64,000 nucleotides of DNA from Christiangramia echinicola DSM 19838 (lineage in GTDB: Bacteria; Bacteroidota; Bacteroidia; Flavobacteriales; Flavobacteriaceae). The stretch covers positions 806,001 to 870,000 of the forward strand of contig NZ_AUHG01000011.1 of NCBI RefSeq assembly GCF_000423065.1, read 5' to 3'. The position numbers and the translations under genes are program-made. The notes beneath the pieces were generated by a model. It was not told where the DNA came from, made no database searches, and saw only the letters and a program-made list of their open reading frames with translations. Below, piece after piece: positions 27,357-36,643 of this stretch; within the stretch, counting starts at the first letter, position 1; every line of letters starts with the position of its first letter.

Positions 27357-27520
27357 TTATATTTTTTTCAAATCTCTTATATCCTGATAATAATTAGAAG
27401 TAATTAAGAAAACAATAACAATAAGAAGGATTCAAGGCCTTATTTCAATTAACAAAAGTTTAGTTAGTGTTTACGGTTGTTGTTTTTAAATTCTATTGAA
27501 AAAGGCTTAATTTTAAGGAT

Positions 27521-28651
27521 ATGGAAAGGAATGCAGATAAGGCAGTGAGAGGATTTATATTTGATAAATATGATGCTCCGGAGGTTTCACCTTTTAATAA
27601 ACTATTCGAGATCTTTAAAGAAATAATTACCCATACATCTGGTGATCTGGATGAAGCTCTGGACTGGCTAAAACAATTGGATGAGGAATATCAACTTACG
27701 AATGAAGATTACACCCTGGATGATTTAGTAGATGATCTAAAGAAAAAAGGATATATACGTGAAGAAATAGATCAGGATGGGAATGGTGCTATGGCGATTA
27801 CGGCCAAGACCGAAAGAGCTATAAGGCAACAAGCCCTGGAACAGATCTTTGGTAAACTAAAGAAAGGTTCATCAGGAAACCATAGAACAAATCAAATTGG
27901 CAGAGGAGATGAGCATACCGGTGATTTTAGAGCATACCAGTTCGGGGATTCTTTAAGTAGGATATCAGTTACAGAAAGTCTTCGTAATGCCCAGATCAAT
28001 CACGGAATTGACGATTTTAAAATGTCTGAAGATGATCTTGTTGTAGAAGAGACGCATTATAAATCCCAGATGAGCACTGTGCTTATGATAGATATTAGTC
28101 ATAGTATGATCTTGTATGGCGAGGACAGGATCACTCCGGCGAAGAAAGTGGCAATGGCTCTTTCAGAATTAATTACTACCCGTTATCCTAAGGATACTCT
28201 GGATATTCTGGTTTTTGGAAATGATGCCTGGCCCATTTCTATTGCAGAATTACCTTATTTAAAAGTAGGTCCTTATCACACAAATACTGTGGCAGGTCTA
28301 GAATTAGCCATGGATCTTTTGCGTAGAAAAAGGAATACCAACAAACAGATATTTATGATCACAGATGGTAAACCTAGCTGTGTTCGAGAAAGGGATGGGA
28401 GTTACTATAAGAATAGTATGGGCCTTGATCCTTATATAGTTGATAAATGCTATAATATGGCCCGGCAGGCAAGAAAGATCAGAGTTCCCATCACAACATT
28501 TATGATCGCACAGGATCCTTACTTAACCCGATTTGTGCAGGAATTTACTATGGCCAATCAGGGGAAGGCATTTTATACCGGTTTAAAAGGTTTGGGTGAA
28601 ATGATATTTGAAGATTATGAAATTAACCGAAAAAAAAGAATTAGAGGCTAA
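27521..28651 (+). CDS. VWA-domain protein of a MoxR/chelatase-like pair
   Basis: This 376-residue cytoplasmic protein has an N-terminal helical region and then a von Willebrand A domain with an intact metal site: DISHS at residues 191-195 (DxSxS), TNTVAGL and MITDGKP. VWA proteins of this kind work with an AAA+ ATPase of the MoxR/ChlI group, here encoded directly downstream (11 bases after the stop), to remodel or insert metal into a target protein. The target is unknown; there are no chlorophyll genes here, so magnesium chelatase naming would mislead. Confidence 0.85.
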   Translation: MERNADKAVRGFIFDKYDAPEVSPFNKLFEIFKEIITHTSGDLDEALDWLKQLDEEYQLTNEDYTLDDLVDDLKKKGYIREEIDQDGNGAMAITAKTERAIRQQALEQIFGKLKKGSSGNHRTNQIGRGDEHTGDFRAYQFGDSLSRISVTESLRNAQINHGIDDFKMSEDDLVVEETHYKSQMSTVLMIDISHSMILYGEDRITPAKKVAMALSELITTRYPKDTLDILVFGNDAWPISIAELPYLKVGPYHTNTVAGLELAMDLLRRKRNTNKQIFMITDGKPSCVRERDGSYYKNSMGLDPYIVDKCYNMARQARKIRVPITTFMIAQDPYLTRFVQEFTMANQGKAFYTGLKGLGEMIFEDYEINRKKRIRG

Positions 28652-28661
28652 GATTAAGAAT

Positions 28662-30125
28662 ATGAATAAAGACAATATAAAGAATTTAGGAGATCTCAAG
28701 AAAGCAGGTTATGAATCCAAAAGCATAAAAGATGAGCTTAGAGATAATCTGAAAATAAAGATAAGGAATGGTGAAAATGCTTTTGAAGGTATTCATGGAT
28801 ATGATTATACGGTAATACCTGAACTTGAAAGAGCTATTCTATCCCGTCATAATATTAACCTTCTAGGCCTTCGAGGTCAGGCGAAAACGAGACTGGCCAG
28901 GCTAATGGTACAACTTTTGGATGAATGGATTCCAACTATCGAAGGTTCAGAGATCAACGATGACCCGTTGAAACCTATAAGCAGATTTGCCAAAGATCTT
29001 ATAAGTGCCAAAGGAGATGACACTCCTGTTTCCTGGATTCACAGAGAAGAGCGGTTTTTTGAAAAGCTGGCCACTCCAGATGTTACCGTAGCCGATCTTA
29101 TTGGAGATGTAGATCCTATTAAAGCTGCAAATCTTAAGTTAAGTTATGCAGACGATCGGGTGATCCATTACGGAATGATCCCTCGCGCGAACAGAAGTAT
29201 TTTTGTGATCAATGAATTACCAGATCTACAGGCCAGGATTCAGGTGGCTCTTTTCAATATACTACAGGAAGGGGATATTCAAATTAGAGGATTTAAATTA
29301 CGATTACCTTTAGATATGCAGTTTGTATTTACGGCGAATCCTGAAGATTATACTAATCGTGGTAGTATTGTAACGCCTTTAAAAGACAGGATAGGTTCCC
29401 AGATCCTGACGCATTATCCTGAAAGTATTGAAATAGCTAAAGTTATAACTTCTCAGGAAGCACATTTAGATGAGCGGCAGAGAGATATCATACATGTGCC
29501 TGAAACTGCGAAGGATCTTCTAGAACAGATAAGTTTTGAAGCGCGGGATAGTGAATTTATAGACCATAAAAGTGGGGTAAGCGCCAGGATGAGTATTACT
29601 GCTTTTGAGAATCTATTGAGTACAGCTGAAAGAAGGGCCATCAAGAATGGAGAAGAGGAAACTCTGCTTAGATTTGGAGATTTTCTTGGAGTGATACCTT
29701 CTATTACCGGTAAAGTAGAATTGGTTTATGAAGGGGAGCAGGAGGGAGCTGTTTTTGTAGCTCTTCAGTTAATTGGCGATGCAGTAAAATCTTTATTTCC
29801 TGATTATTTTCCGAAGATTGAAAAGCTTCAAAAGCCAGATGCGACCACACCATATGATGATTTAATCGAATGGTTCTTTGAAAGTTCAGGTTTTGAACTT
29901 CCAGATGATCTTCCGGATGCTGATTATAAGGAAAAATTAGATTCGATAGCACCTTTGAATAAACTCCTAGAAAAGTATCAGCCAGAACTCAAGGAGGAGG
30001 ATAAATACTTTATGAAGGAGTTCTTATTATGGGCACTTGTAGAGCATAAAAAACTCAGCAAACAGAGATTTTCCAAAGGCCTTCAATTTAAAGATCTCTA
30101 TGGAAGCTATATAAGCGGCCTATAA
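28662..30125 (+). CDS. MoxR/ChlI-like AAA+ ATPase
   Basis: The start at ATG 28662 (MNKDNIKNLGDLKKAGY) is chosen because it avoids overlap with the VWA gene; TTG 28608 and ATG 28617 would overlap it. The protein has 487 residues with Walker A LLGLRGQAKTR (K75), the Walker B-like IFVINELPDL, sensor motif FTANPEDY and an arginine-containing PLKDR loop. It acts with the VWA partner just upstream as a putative ATP-driven chaperone. A strong terminator follows after 27 bases, so the two genes form a unit. Confidence 0.87.
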   Translation: MNKDNIKNLGDLKKAGYESKSIKDELRDNLKIKIRNGENAFEGIHGYDYTVIPELERAILSRHNINLLGLRGQAKTRLARLMVQLLDEWIPTIEGSEINDDPLKPISRFAKDLISAKGDDTPVSWIHREERFFEKLATPDVTVADLIGDVDPIKAANLKLSYADDRVIHYGMIPRANRSIFVINELPDLQARIQVALFNILQEGDIQIRGFKLRLPLDMQFVFTANPEDYTNRGSIVTPLKDRIGSQILTHYPESIEIAKVITSQEAHLDERQRDIIHVPETAKDLLEQISFEARDSEFIDHKSGVSARMSITAFENLLSTAERRAIKNGEEETLLRFGDFLGVIPSITGKVELVYEGEQEGAVFVALQLIGDAVKSLFPDYFPKIEKLQKPDATTPYDDLIEWFFESSGFELPDDLPDADYKEKLDSIAPLNKLLEKYQPELKEEDKYFMKEFLLWALVEHKKLSKQRFSKGLQFKDLYGSYISGL

Positions 30126-30152
30126 AACCTGAATCATATATATCTAAAAAAC

Positions 30153-30182
30153 AACCCGATAAAATCAATTATCGGGTTTTTT
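30153..30182 (+). terminator. Rho-independent terminator of the VWA-AAA operon
   Basis: AACCCGATAA (30153-30162), a 6-base loop, TTATCGGGTT (30169-30178), then Ts. The stem has ten perfect pairs. Confidence 0.92.
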
Positions 30183-30235
30183 GTGGGTTTAAATTATGAA
30201 TTTGATAATTTTCAACCTGAATTAAAGAAAAAATT

Positions 30236-30264
30236 TTGTCGCTAAATTAAATTGAATACCTTTA
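30236..30264 (+). promoter_or_regulatory. Probable thr operon promoter
   Basis: TTG at 30236-30238 and TACCTTTA at 30257-30264, with an 18-base spacer, fit the Bacteroidota TTG / TAnnTTTG consensus except for the last base. The transcript would start about 23 bases before the leader peptide GTG. Pattern match only. Confidence 0.45.
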
Positions 30265-30286
30265 AAAAACTTATCGAGAAAAAATC

Positions 30287-30400
30287 GTGAAAGAACTTCA
30301 AATAAATAACAATAGAACTGCCGGAAATGAAAATTTCCGAATGCTTTCTATTGCTATCACGATTACGCGTATTACCCCTTTTGGGGTCCTTACTATATAA
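30287..30400 (+). CDS. thrL: Threonine operon leader peptide (Thr/Ile-rich)
   Basis: A 37-codon frame runs from GTG 30287 to TAA 30398-30400, lying 56 bases before thrA. Its second half reads MLSIAITITRITPFGVLTI: nine of these 19 residues are Thr or Ile, with ATT/ATC/ACG/ACC/ACT/ATA codons clustered at 30350-30397. This is the hallmark of a leader whose translation slows when charged tRNA-Thr or tRNA-Ile is scarce, which would let transcription continue into thrABC. A shorter form starting at ATG 30341 is possible. The symbol is by analogy with enterobacterial thrL; no homology to it is claimed. Confidence 0.75.
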   Translation: MKELQINNNRTAGNENFRMLSIAITITRITPFGVLTI

Positions 30401-30406
30401 TTTCCG
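30322..30406 (+). promoter_or_regulatory. Candidate attenuator RNA with mutually exclusive pairings
   Basis: CGGAAAT (30322-30328) can pair with ATTTCCG at 30333-30339, forming a 7-pair stem with a GAAA tetraloop, or with an identical ATTTCCG at 30400-30406 just after the leader stop. A further hairpin, ACCCC-TTTT-GGGGT (30374-30387), lies over the end of the leader. In addition ATCGTGA around the leader start (30284-30290) is complementary to TCACGAT within the Ile/Thr codons (30357-30363). The arrangement could switch with ribosome position. No classic U-tract follows the GC hairpin, so the mechanism (termination or translation) is open. Confidence 0.5.
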
Positions 30407-30456
30407 TCCGCACCAGTATATTTAATTTTATATAAATCTTATAAACAATTTCAGTT

Positions 30457-32904
30457 ATGTATATCCTGAAATTTGGTGGTTCATCTTTGGCCACCTCAGA
30501 GCGCATTAAGCTAGTCTCTAAAACAATTCAAGAACACTTAAAACAGGATGCTGTGATTTCAGTATTTTCGGCATTTGGGGGTGTTACCAACGATCTATTG
30601 TTGATGGCAGAACTAGCGGCTAAAGAAGATCTAAGTTACAAGGAAATCCTCGAAAGAAACGAAAAGAGACATCTGGAAGTGGTTAGGGATCTTATTCCTG
30701 TGACCGCTCAAAGTAGTATTCTAAGTAAGGTCAAGAATCAGTTCAATAGACTGGAAACTCTTTATGAAGGGGTTTATCTTTTAAATGAACTTTCAGATAA
30801 GACCAGGCATGTAATCTCCGGATTCGGTGAAATTTTAAGCTCATTGATCATTGCTGAATACTTTAAAAGTCTGCAACTTGACAGCCTTTTTACAGATACA
30901 AGAGAACTGATTGTTTGTAAAAATAATAATGAAAAGGTTCTGGTTAATTACGAGGTCACCAATTCCAACCTGAAAGAATTTTTTAATAGCAATAAAGCCG
31001 AGTTCTATATTGTTCCAGGTTTTGTGGCGAGAAACGATCAGGGGGTACTCAGTACATTAGGCAGAGGTGGATCAGATTTTACCGCGGCTATTATTGCCGG
31101 AGCTCTGGATCTGGATAAAGTCTTAATTTATACTGATGTGAACGGCATGTTCACGGCCAACCCAAATCTTGTACCGCAGGCTTATTCCCTCAAAGATATC
31201 TCTTATGAAGAGGCGATGGAGCTTTCTCATTTTGGAGCCAAGGTGCTTTATCCTCCAACATTACAACCTTTGCTGGATAAGAATATAGAGATCCATATAA
31301 AAAATACCTTTGACCCGGAACATCCCGGGACGGTCATCTCAAAATCCAGTAAGAAAAATTTTCGCTGGGTAACCGGGATCACTCATATAGACGCTATTAA
31401 ACTTTTGAATATTGAAGGTAGTGGAATGGTGGGCATTCCAGGTTTCTCTAAAAGGTTTTTTGAAATCCTGTTTCAGGAGCATATAAATGTTGTTTTGATC
31501 ACCCAGGCTTCTTCTGAACATAGTATCTGTATCGCCGTTAAAGCTGATGAAGCTGAAAAAGCGAGGGAAGCTTTAAACGAAGCCTTTGAAGCCGAAATAG
31601 CATTCAAGAAAATCAAACCGGTAGAAATTGAGGAAAATGTTTCTATTATCGCCCTGGTCGGAGATAGGATGAAAAGCCACCATGGTCTAAGCGGAAAAAT
31701 GTTTAGTGCTCTCGGGAATAATAATATCAATATAAGAGCTATAGCGCAGGGATCTTCAGAAAGGAATATATCTGCCGTCATCGCCAAAAAAGATGTCACT
31801 AAAGCTCTTAATACGCTTCATGAGCAGTTCTTTGAAGTGCCTTCTAAAGAATTGAACTTATATATTACCGGAGTTGGAAATGTAGGTAGTAAATTGTTAG
31901 AGCAATTGAAAAAGCAGGAAAGCTACTTACTTGATAAATTAAGATTAAAAGTGCGGGTGCTGGCAGTTTCAAATTCCAGGAAGATGCTTTTTAATGAAGA
32001 TGGGATAGATCTCAACAATTGGAAGAAATCTCTGGAAAATGGGGAGAAGGCCAATAAGAAAACGTTCTTTCAAAGAGTTAAAGAATACAACCTTCGTAAT
32101 AGCATTTTTGTAGATAATACTGCAAGCCCTGATATTTCTGAATGGTATAAGGAATATCTGGCGAATTCAATTTCGGTGGTGACCTGTAATAAAATTGCCT
32201 GTGCAGATGCATTTGAGAATTATGAAAATCTGCAAAATCTGGCCCGGGAATATGGAGCCTCTTTTATGTACGAAACTAATGTGGGAGCTGGACTACCAAT
32301 TATAGATACTTTACAGAATCTGATGGCTTCTGGGGACAGGATCAGGAAAATTCAGGCGGTACTTTCAGGAAGTTTAAATTTTGTATTCAACAATTATGAT
32401 GCTACAGAACCATTTTATAAAGTAGTAGAAACTGCAATGAAAGAAGGTTTTACCGAACCAGATCCTAAGATAGATCTAAGTGGGGTAGACGTGGCCAGGA
32501 AAATATTGATCCTTTCCCGTGAAAGCGGACATAGATTAGAACTGGAGGATATTGAGAGAGATAATTTCCTTTCAGAAGAAAGTCTCAATTCAGAAAACAA
32601 TGAAGAATTCTTTAGATTATTGAAAGAAGATGAACCAGAGTTTGCTAAAATTTATAAAGATGCAGTGAGCGAAAAGTCAGAATTAAAATATGTGGCTCAG
32701 TTGGAAAACGGCCAGGCAAAAGTCGGACTTCAAAAGGTAGGTGAACATCATCCTTTTGCCAATCTTAGCGGAAGCGATAATATTGTGCTGTTCTTTACTG
32801 AAAGATATCCTGAGCAACCTTTGATCGTTAAAGGAGCAGGAGCAGGAGCAGATGTAACGGCCTCAGGGATCTTCGCTGATATTATACGAATAGGAAAGAA
32901 GTAG
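30457..32904 (+). CDS. thrA: Bifunctional aspartate kinase / homoserine dehydrogenase
   Basis: This 815-residue protein is the fused enzyme typical of ThrA. The aspartokinase domain (about 1-290) starts MYILKFGGSSLAT and has GRGGSDFTAA. ACT-type regulatory segments (about 310-460) include NINIRAIAQGSSERNIS. The homoserine dehydrogenase domain (470-815) starts YITGVGNVGSKLL and contains ETNVGAGLP. It catalyses the first and third steps of the aspartate pathway; Thr feedback through the ACT region is usual. It heads thrABC and is preceded by the Thr/Ile leader peptide. Confidence 0.96.
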   Translation: MYILKFGGSSLATSERIKLVSKTIQEHLKQDAVISVFSAFGGVTNDLLLMAELAAKEDLSYKEILERNEKRHLEVVRDLIPVTAQSSILSKVKNQFNRLETLYEGVYLLNELSDKTRHVISGFGEILSSLIIAEYFKSLQLDSLFTDTRELIVCKNNNEKVLVNYEVTNSNLKEFFNSNKAEFYIVPGFVARNDQGVLSTLGRGGSDFTAAIIAGALDLDKVLIYTDVNGMFTANPNLVPQAYSLKDISYEEAMELSHFGAKVLYPPTLQPLLDKNIEIHIKNTFDPEHPGTVISKSSKKNFRWVTGITHIDAIKLLNIEGSGMVGIPGFSKRFFEILFQEHINVVLITQASSEHSICIAVKADEAEKAREALNEAFEAEIAFKKIKPVEIEENVSIIALVGDRMKSHHGLSGKMFSALGNNNINIRAIAQGSSERNISAVIAKKDVTKALNTLHEQFFEVPSKELNLYITGVGNVGSKLLEQLKKQESYLLDKLRLKVRVLAVSNSRKMLFNEDGIDLNNWKKSLENGEKANKKTFFQRVKEYNLRNSIFVDNTASPDISEWYKEYLANSISVVTCNKIACADAFENYENLQNLAREYGASFMYETNVGAGLPIIDTLQNLMASGDRIRKIQAVLSGSLNFVFNNYDATEPFYKVVETAMKEGFTEPDPKIDLSGVDVARKILILSRESGHRLELEDIERDNFLSEESLNSENNEEFFRLLKEDEPEFAKIYKDAVSEKSELKYVAQLENGQAKVGLQKVGEHHPFANLSGSDNIVLFFTERYPEQPLIVKGAGAGADVTASGIFADIIRIGKK

Positions 32905-32906
32905 TT

Positions 32907-33827
32907 ATGGAAGAATTAAAGATTTTCGCGCCAGCAACTGTAGCTAATCTTTCCTGCGGGTTTGATGTACTGGGATGTTGTCTGGATTCTGTTGGCGATG
33001 AAATGCTCATTAAAAAGAATGATCTAAAGGAAGTAAGAATTACAAGAATTACCGGTCAGGACTTACCTATGGAAGCAGATAAGAATGTAGCAAGTGTAGC
33101 TGTAAAAGCGCTGTTAGAACAAATAAAATCAGACCAGGGATTCGATATAGAAATTGATAAAAAGATCAAGCCGGGAAGCGGAATAGGTAGTAGTGCTGCA
33201 AGTTCTGCAGGAGCAGTGTTTGCGGCGAATAAACTATTAGGAGAGCCTTTTAAGAATAAGGACCTAATTTCTTTTGCCATGCAGGGAGAGCTTCTGGCCA
33301 GTGGGAATGCCCACGCAGATAATGTTGCTCCGGCCTTATTAGGCGGTTTTAGCCTGGTTCGAAGTTATTGCCCACTGGAAGTTTTAAGCTTACCGGTACC
33401 TGAGGAATTGAGGGTGGTCATACTACATCCTTTGATCGAAATCAAGACTAAAGATTCAAGATCCATCATTAAACAAAATGTAAGTTTAAAGTCGGCGATC
33501 AATCAATGGGGAAATTTAGGAGCTCTGGTAAGTGCACTTTATACTGAAGATTATGATCTGTTAGGCCGAAGTTTACATGATGATATAGTAGAGCCGGTAA
33601 GATCTATTTTGATCCCGTATTTTAAGGAGCTGGATGAACTGGTAACTAAAAATGGTGCTTTAGGTTTCGGGATTTCAGGATCAGGGCCTTCAGTTTTTGC
33701 TTTATGCCGGGGTGATGAAAATGCGAATAAGGTTAAAAATGTCATTTCAGAATTTTATTCAGATAAAGAAATTGACTTTGAATTACACCTTTCATCTATT
33801 AATAAAAAAGGAGTGAAAATCTTATGA
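32907..33827 (+). CDS. thrB: Homoserine kinase
   Basis: This 306-residue GHMP-family kinase starts KIFAPATVANLSCGFDVLG, has the ATP-binding glycine/serine loop PGSGIGSSAASSAG, and the C-terminal GISGSGPSVFAL motif. It phosphorylates homoserine for threonine synthase. It starts 2 bases after thrA and overlaps thrC by 4 bases (ATGA), so the operon is translationally coupled. Confidence 0.95.
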   Translation: MEELKIFAPATVANLSCGFDVLGCCLDSVGDEMLIKKNDLKEVRITRITGQDLPMEADKNVASVAVKALLEQIKSDQGFDIEIDKKIKPGSGIGSSAASSAGAVFAANKLLGEPFKNKDLISFAMQGELLASGNAHADNVAPALLGGFSLVRSYCPLEVLSLPVPEELRVVILHPLIEIKTKDSRSIIKQNVSLKSAINQWGNLGALVSALYTEDYDLLGRSLHDDIVEPVRSILIPYFKELDELVTKNGALGFGISGSGPSVFALCRGDENANKVKNVISEFYSDKEIDFELHLSSINKKGVKIL

Positions 33828-35119
33828 GGTATTTCAGTTTAAATGATAGAAGTCACACAAGTAGTTTTGAAAATGCAGTGGTTAAAGGCCTGGCACCAGA
33901 CAAAGGACTCTATTTCCCGGAAGAGATCGTAAAACTATCTGCTTCGTTTATTAAGGATCTGCAAAATTTGGATAAAACAGAGATCGCCTTCCGGGCTATA
34001 AAGGAATATGTAGGAAGTGAAATTCCAGACTCAGGCCTTATAGATATTATCAATGAAACCCTGGATTTTGAATTTCCGGTGGTAAAAATTACCAATGATA
34101 TAGGCAGTCTTGAATTATTTCATGGTCCTACCCTGGCTTTTAAAGACGTGGGAGCGAGGTTCATGGCCGGTAGCCTGGGTTATTTTATTAACAAAGGTAA
34201 TTTAGGAAAGATCACTGTTCTGGTAGCAACATCAGGGGATACTGGTGGCGCGGTAGCAAATGGATTTCTTGGGGTAGAGGGAATAGATGTGGTAATTCTA
34301 TATCCTAAAGGAAAAGTAAGTGATATACAGGAGAAGCAGCTAACCACTCTAGAGCAAAATATCACCGCCATAGAGGTAGATGGAGTTTTTGATGACTGTC
34401 AAAGAATGGTTAAACGTGCTTTTTTAGATACTGATATTACAGAAAAGCGCAAATTAACTTCTGCAAATTCTATTAATGTGGCCAGGTGGTTGCCTCAGAT
34501 GTTCTATTATTTCCTTGCCTATAAACAGCTTCAGGGAAAAGATAAAAAGCTGGTTTTTTCTGTTCCAAGTGGTAACTTCGGAAATATATGTGCAGGGATG
34601 CTGGCCAGAGAAATGGGATTGCCTATAGATCATTTTGTAGCAGCCAATAATTCTAACGATACAGTCACTAATTATCTGGAGACTTCAGAATATAGATCAA
34701 AACCAAGTGTTCCAACCATTTCTAACGCTATGGATGTGGGAGATCCAAGCAATTTTGTTAGGGTACTGGAATTATTTGATAATAAATATTCCTCTCTAAA
34801 GGATGCTCTATCAGGATATAGCTTTGATGATTCCCAAACTAAAGAGGCAATTAAGGAGGTATATTCTAAAACCGGATATATAATGGATCCTCATGGTGCA
34901 GTTGGCTACCTGGGACTTCAGGAATATTTAAAAGGTAAGAAAGGATATTACGGAACTTTCCTGGAAACAGCACATCCAGTGAAGTTCCTGGATACTGTAG
35001 AAGAAGTGATTGGTAAGAAAGTTGCGATTCCTGATTCTATCAAACATTTAATGGATAAAGAAAAAAATTCCCTTCAAATCAGCAGTTACGAAGATCTAAA
35101 GGGATATTTATTAAGTTAG
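33824..35119 (+). CDS. thrC: Threonine synthase
   Basis: This 431-residue PLP enzyme begins with a typical threonine synthase N-terminal domain (MRYFSLNDRSHTSSFENAVVKGL). The Schiff-base lysine is K107 in GPTLAFKDVGARF, followed by LVATSGDTGGAVANG and SVPSGNFGNICAG, which bind PLP phosphate. It converts O-phosphohomoserine to threonine, the last step of the operon. Its stop is 7 bases from the convergent S10 peptidase stop; no terminator hairpin is evident. Confidence 0.95.
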   Translation: MRYFSLNDRSHTSSFENAVVKGLAPDKGLYFPEEIVKLSASFIKDLQNLDKTEIAFRAIKEYVGSEIPDSGLIDIINETLDFEFPVVKITNDIGSLELFHGPTLAFKDVGARFMAGSLGYFINKGNLGKITVLVATSGDTGGAVANGFLGVEGIDVVILYPKGKVSDIQEKQLTTLEQNITAIEVDGVFDDCQRMVKRAFLDTDITEKRKLTSANSINVARWLPQMFYYFLAYKQLQGKDKKLVFSVPSGNFGNICAGMLAREMGLPIDHFVAANNSNDTVTNYLETSEYRSKPSVPTISNAMDVGDPSNFVRVLELFDNKYSSLKDALSGYSFDDSQTKEAIKEVYSKTGYIMDPHGAVGYLGLQEYLKGKKGYYGTFLETAHPVKFLDTVEEVIGKKVAIPDSIKHLMDKEKNSLQISSYEDLKGYLLS

Positions 35120-35126
35120 TGGCTTG

Positions 35127-36614
35127 TTAATATTTCGCTGGCTCTTCTCCCGGAAGCGTATTTTGAATAAAGATTCGTAGATCATCATTCGCTTTTTTGA
35201 GATCCTCGCTTCTTAAATACATCATATGGCCGCTTCGGTAACCTTTAAAGCTTAAGCGGTCTTTCATTTTTCCACTTGGATCCAACTGCCACATAGAATA
35301 TTTAGCATTGAAGTAAGTAGTAGCACCGTCAAAATATCCAGACTGGATCAACACATCAAGATTCTTATTTTGAGCCATGGCCTGTCTTAAATTTTCTCCG
35401 CTATTATTCCCGCTTCGATCCCAGGGGTGAACAGGTCCAAACATATTGTACTTAAGATCTGTCTTAAAATTAAGCTCTTCTCTAAGGTAATGGTTTATGG
35501 CAGGAGTGAAAGAATGTAACCAGGAAGTAAGCTCAACATTATAATCTGGATTATCTCCGGCTTCTTTTGCATCCAAACCTCTATATCTTGAATCAAGGCG
35601 TCCTACCGTAAATCCTCCTTCTTCTCTTAAAAGATCTTTCCAGAAATATCTGAATGGAACTTCTAAATTATTCTGAAGGATCACTTTTTTATCGATTCCA
35701 GAGTAGTAAGCCATTTTTTCAGCAACCTCCTGTTTTTTGGAATTATCCATAAAACCTCCTTTTACCAATGCAGGTAATAACTCATTTATCGCATATTCTT
35801 CAACTTCAGGTAATAGATCATCGAGATCTCTTTGCTGCAATTCTGCTGGTAATGCCTTGTGATACCAGGCTGCAGCAGCAAAATAAGGTAATCTGTTAGC
35901 TACTTCCACCGGACCTTCACGATCTAAACCAATTTCAGTAGGAGAAACAAGAATAACTCCGTTTAGATACATCCACTGGCTGTCCTGTAATTCTAGTGCT
36001 AATCCAGAAACACGAGTTGTCCCATAACTTTCTCCAATAAGGTATTTAGGTGATAACCATCTGTTCTTCCTGGTCACAAAAGTATTAAGCCATTCCGCTA
36101 AATATCTGATATCTGCCTGAACTCCGAAGAATTTCTCTCGATCAACTTTTCCTTCAGCATTAGGAATAGCTCTGGAATACCCAGTATTCACAGGATTTAC
36201 AAAAACAATATCTGCTACATCTAAAATAGAATGCGGATTGTCTTTAATTCCGTAAGGCTGAATAGGAAAACCTTCGTCATCGATTTTCAAAACACGTGGC
36301 CCCGTATAGGCAATGTGCATCCAAACCGATGCAGATCCCGGTCCTCCATTAAAGGAGATCACTAAAGGACGATTTTCGGTATTTTTTATTCCGCTACGTT
36401 TGTAATAAGTGTAGAATAAACTGGCTATAGGTTCTCTATCGTTATTCCAAAGTGGCATAAAACCGGTTTCAGCGGAATAGTCTATAGATTTTCCATTGAT
36501 ATTTACTGAATGTTGTGTAGTAACTGCAGTATCTGTGGGGATCTCTACTTTCTGTGCATGGACAGATAACAGAGGTAAAAGTCCCAGGATAATAATAAAT
36601 GAAAGTTTCTTCAT
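35127..36614 (-). CDS. Secreted S10-family serine carboxypeptidase-like protein
   Basis: This 495-residue protein has a signal peptide (MKKLSFIIILGLLPLLSVHAQ), the oxyanion motif SFNGGPGSAS (about 88-96), the nucleophile elbow GESYG (S196), Asp429 in SGYFDGATTYF and His463 in YRSGHMMY, so the catalytic triad is complete. It would act in the periplasm or outside, trimming peptides. It is the last gene of a minus-strand run (antiporter, UbiB-like kinase, carboxypeptidase) with gaps of 39 and 29 bases, probably one operon. Confidence 0.9.
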   Translation of the reverse strand: MKKLSFIIILGLLPLLSVHAQKVEIPTDTAVTTQHSVNINGKSIDYSAETGFMPLWNNDREPIASLFYTYYKRSGIKNTENRPLVISFNGGPGSASVWMHIAYTGPRVLKIDDEGFPIQPYGIKDNPHSILDVADIVFVNPVNTGYSRAIPNAEGKVDREKFFGVQADIRYLAEWLNTFVTRKNRWLSPKYLIGESYGTTRVSGLALELQDSQWMYLNGVILVSPTEIGLDREGPVEVANRLPYFAAAAWYHKALPAELQQRDLDDLLPEVEEYAINELLPALVKGGFMDNSKKQEVAEKMAYYSGIDKKVILQNNLEVPFRYFWKDLLREEGGFTVGRLDSRYRGLDAKEAGDNPDYNVELTSWLHSFTPAINHYLREELNFKTDLKYNMFGPVHPWDRSGNNSGENLRQAMAQNKNLDVLIQSGYFDGATTYFNAKYSMWQLDPSGKMKDRLSFKGYRSGHMMYLRSEDLKKANDDLRIFIQNTLPGEEPAKY

Positions 36615-36643
36615 TTGGATTTAATAATTCTGAAGGTTAAAAA

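Noticed and set aside
28608-28661. TTG/ATG starts giving a longer AAA ATPase
   Set aside because: They overlap the VWA gene, and the sequence after ATG 28662 (MNKDNIKNLGDLKKAGY) looks like the normal N-terminus.
27521-30125. Magnesium chelatase for chlorophyll synthesis
   Set aside because: Only the general AAA+/VWA pairing is shared; no chlorophyll genes and no large BchH-like subunit are present.
30327-30425. Alternative 32-codon leader frame (MKISECFLLL..., Leu-rich)
   Set aside because: It overlaps the Thr/Ile frame in another phase and a Leu-rich leader makes no sense before thrABC. The Leu codons arise from reading the Ile/Thr codons out of phase.
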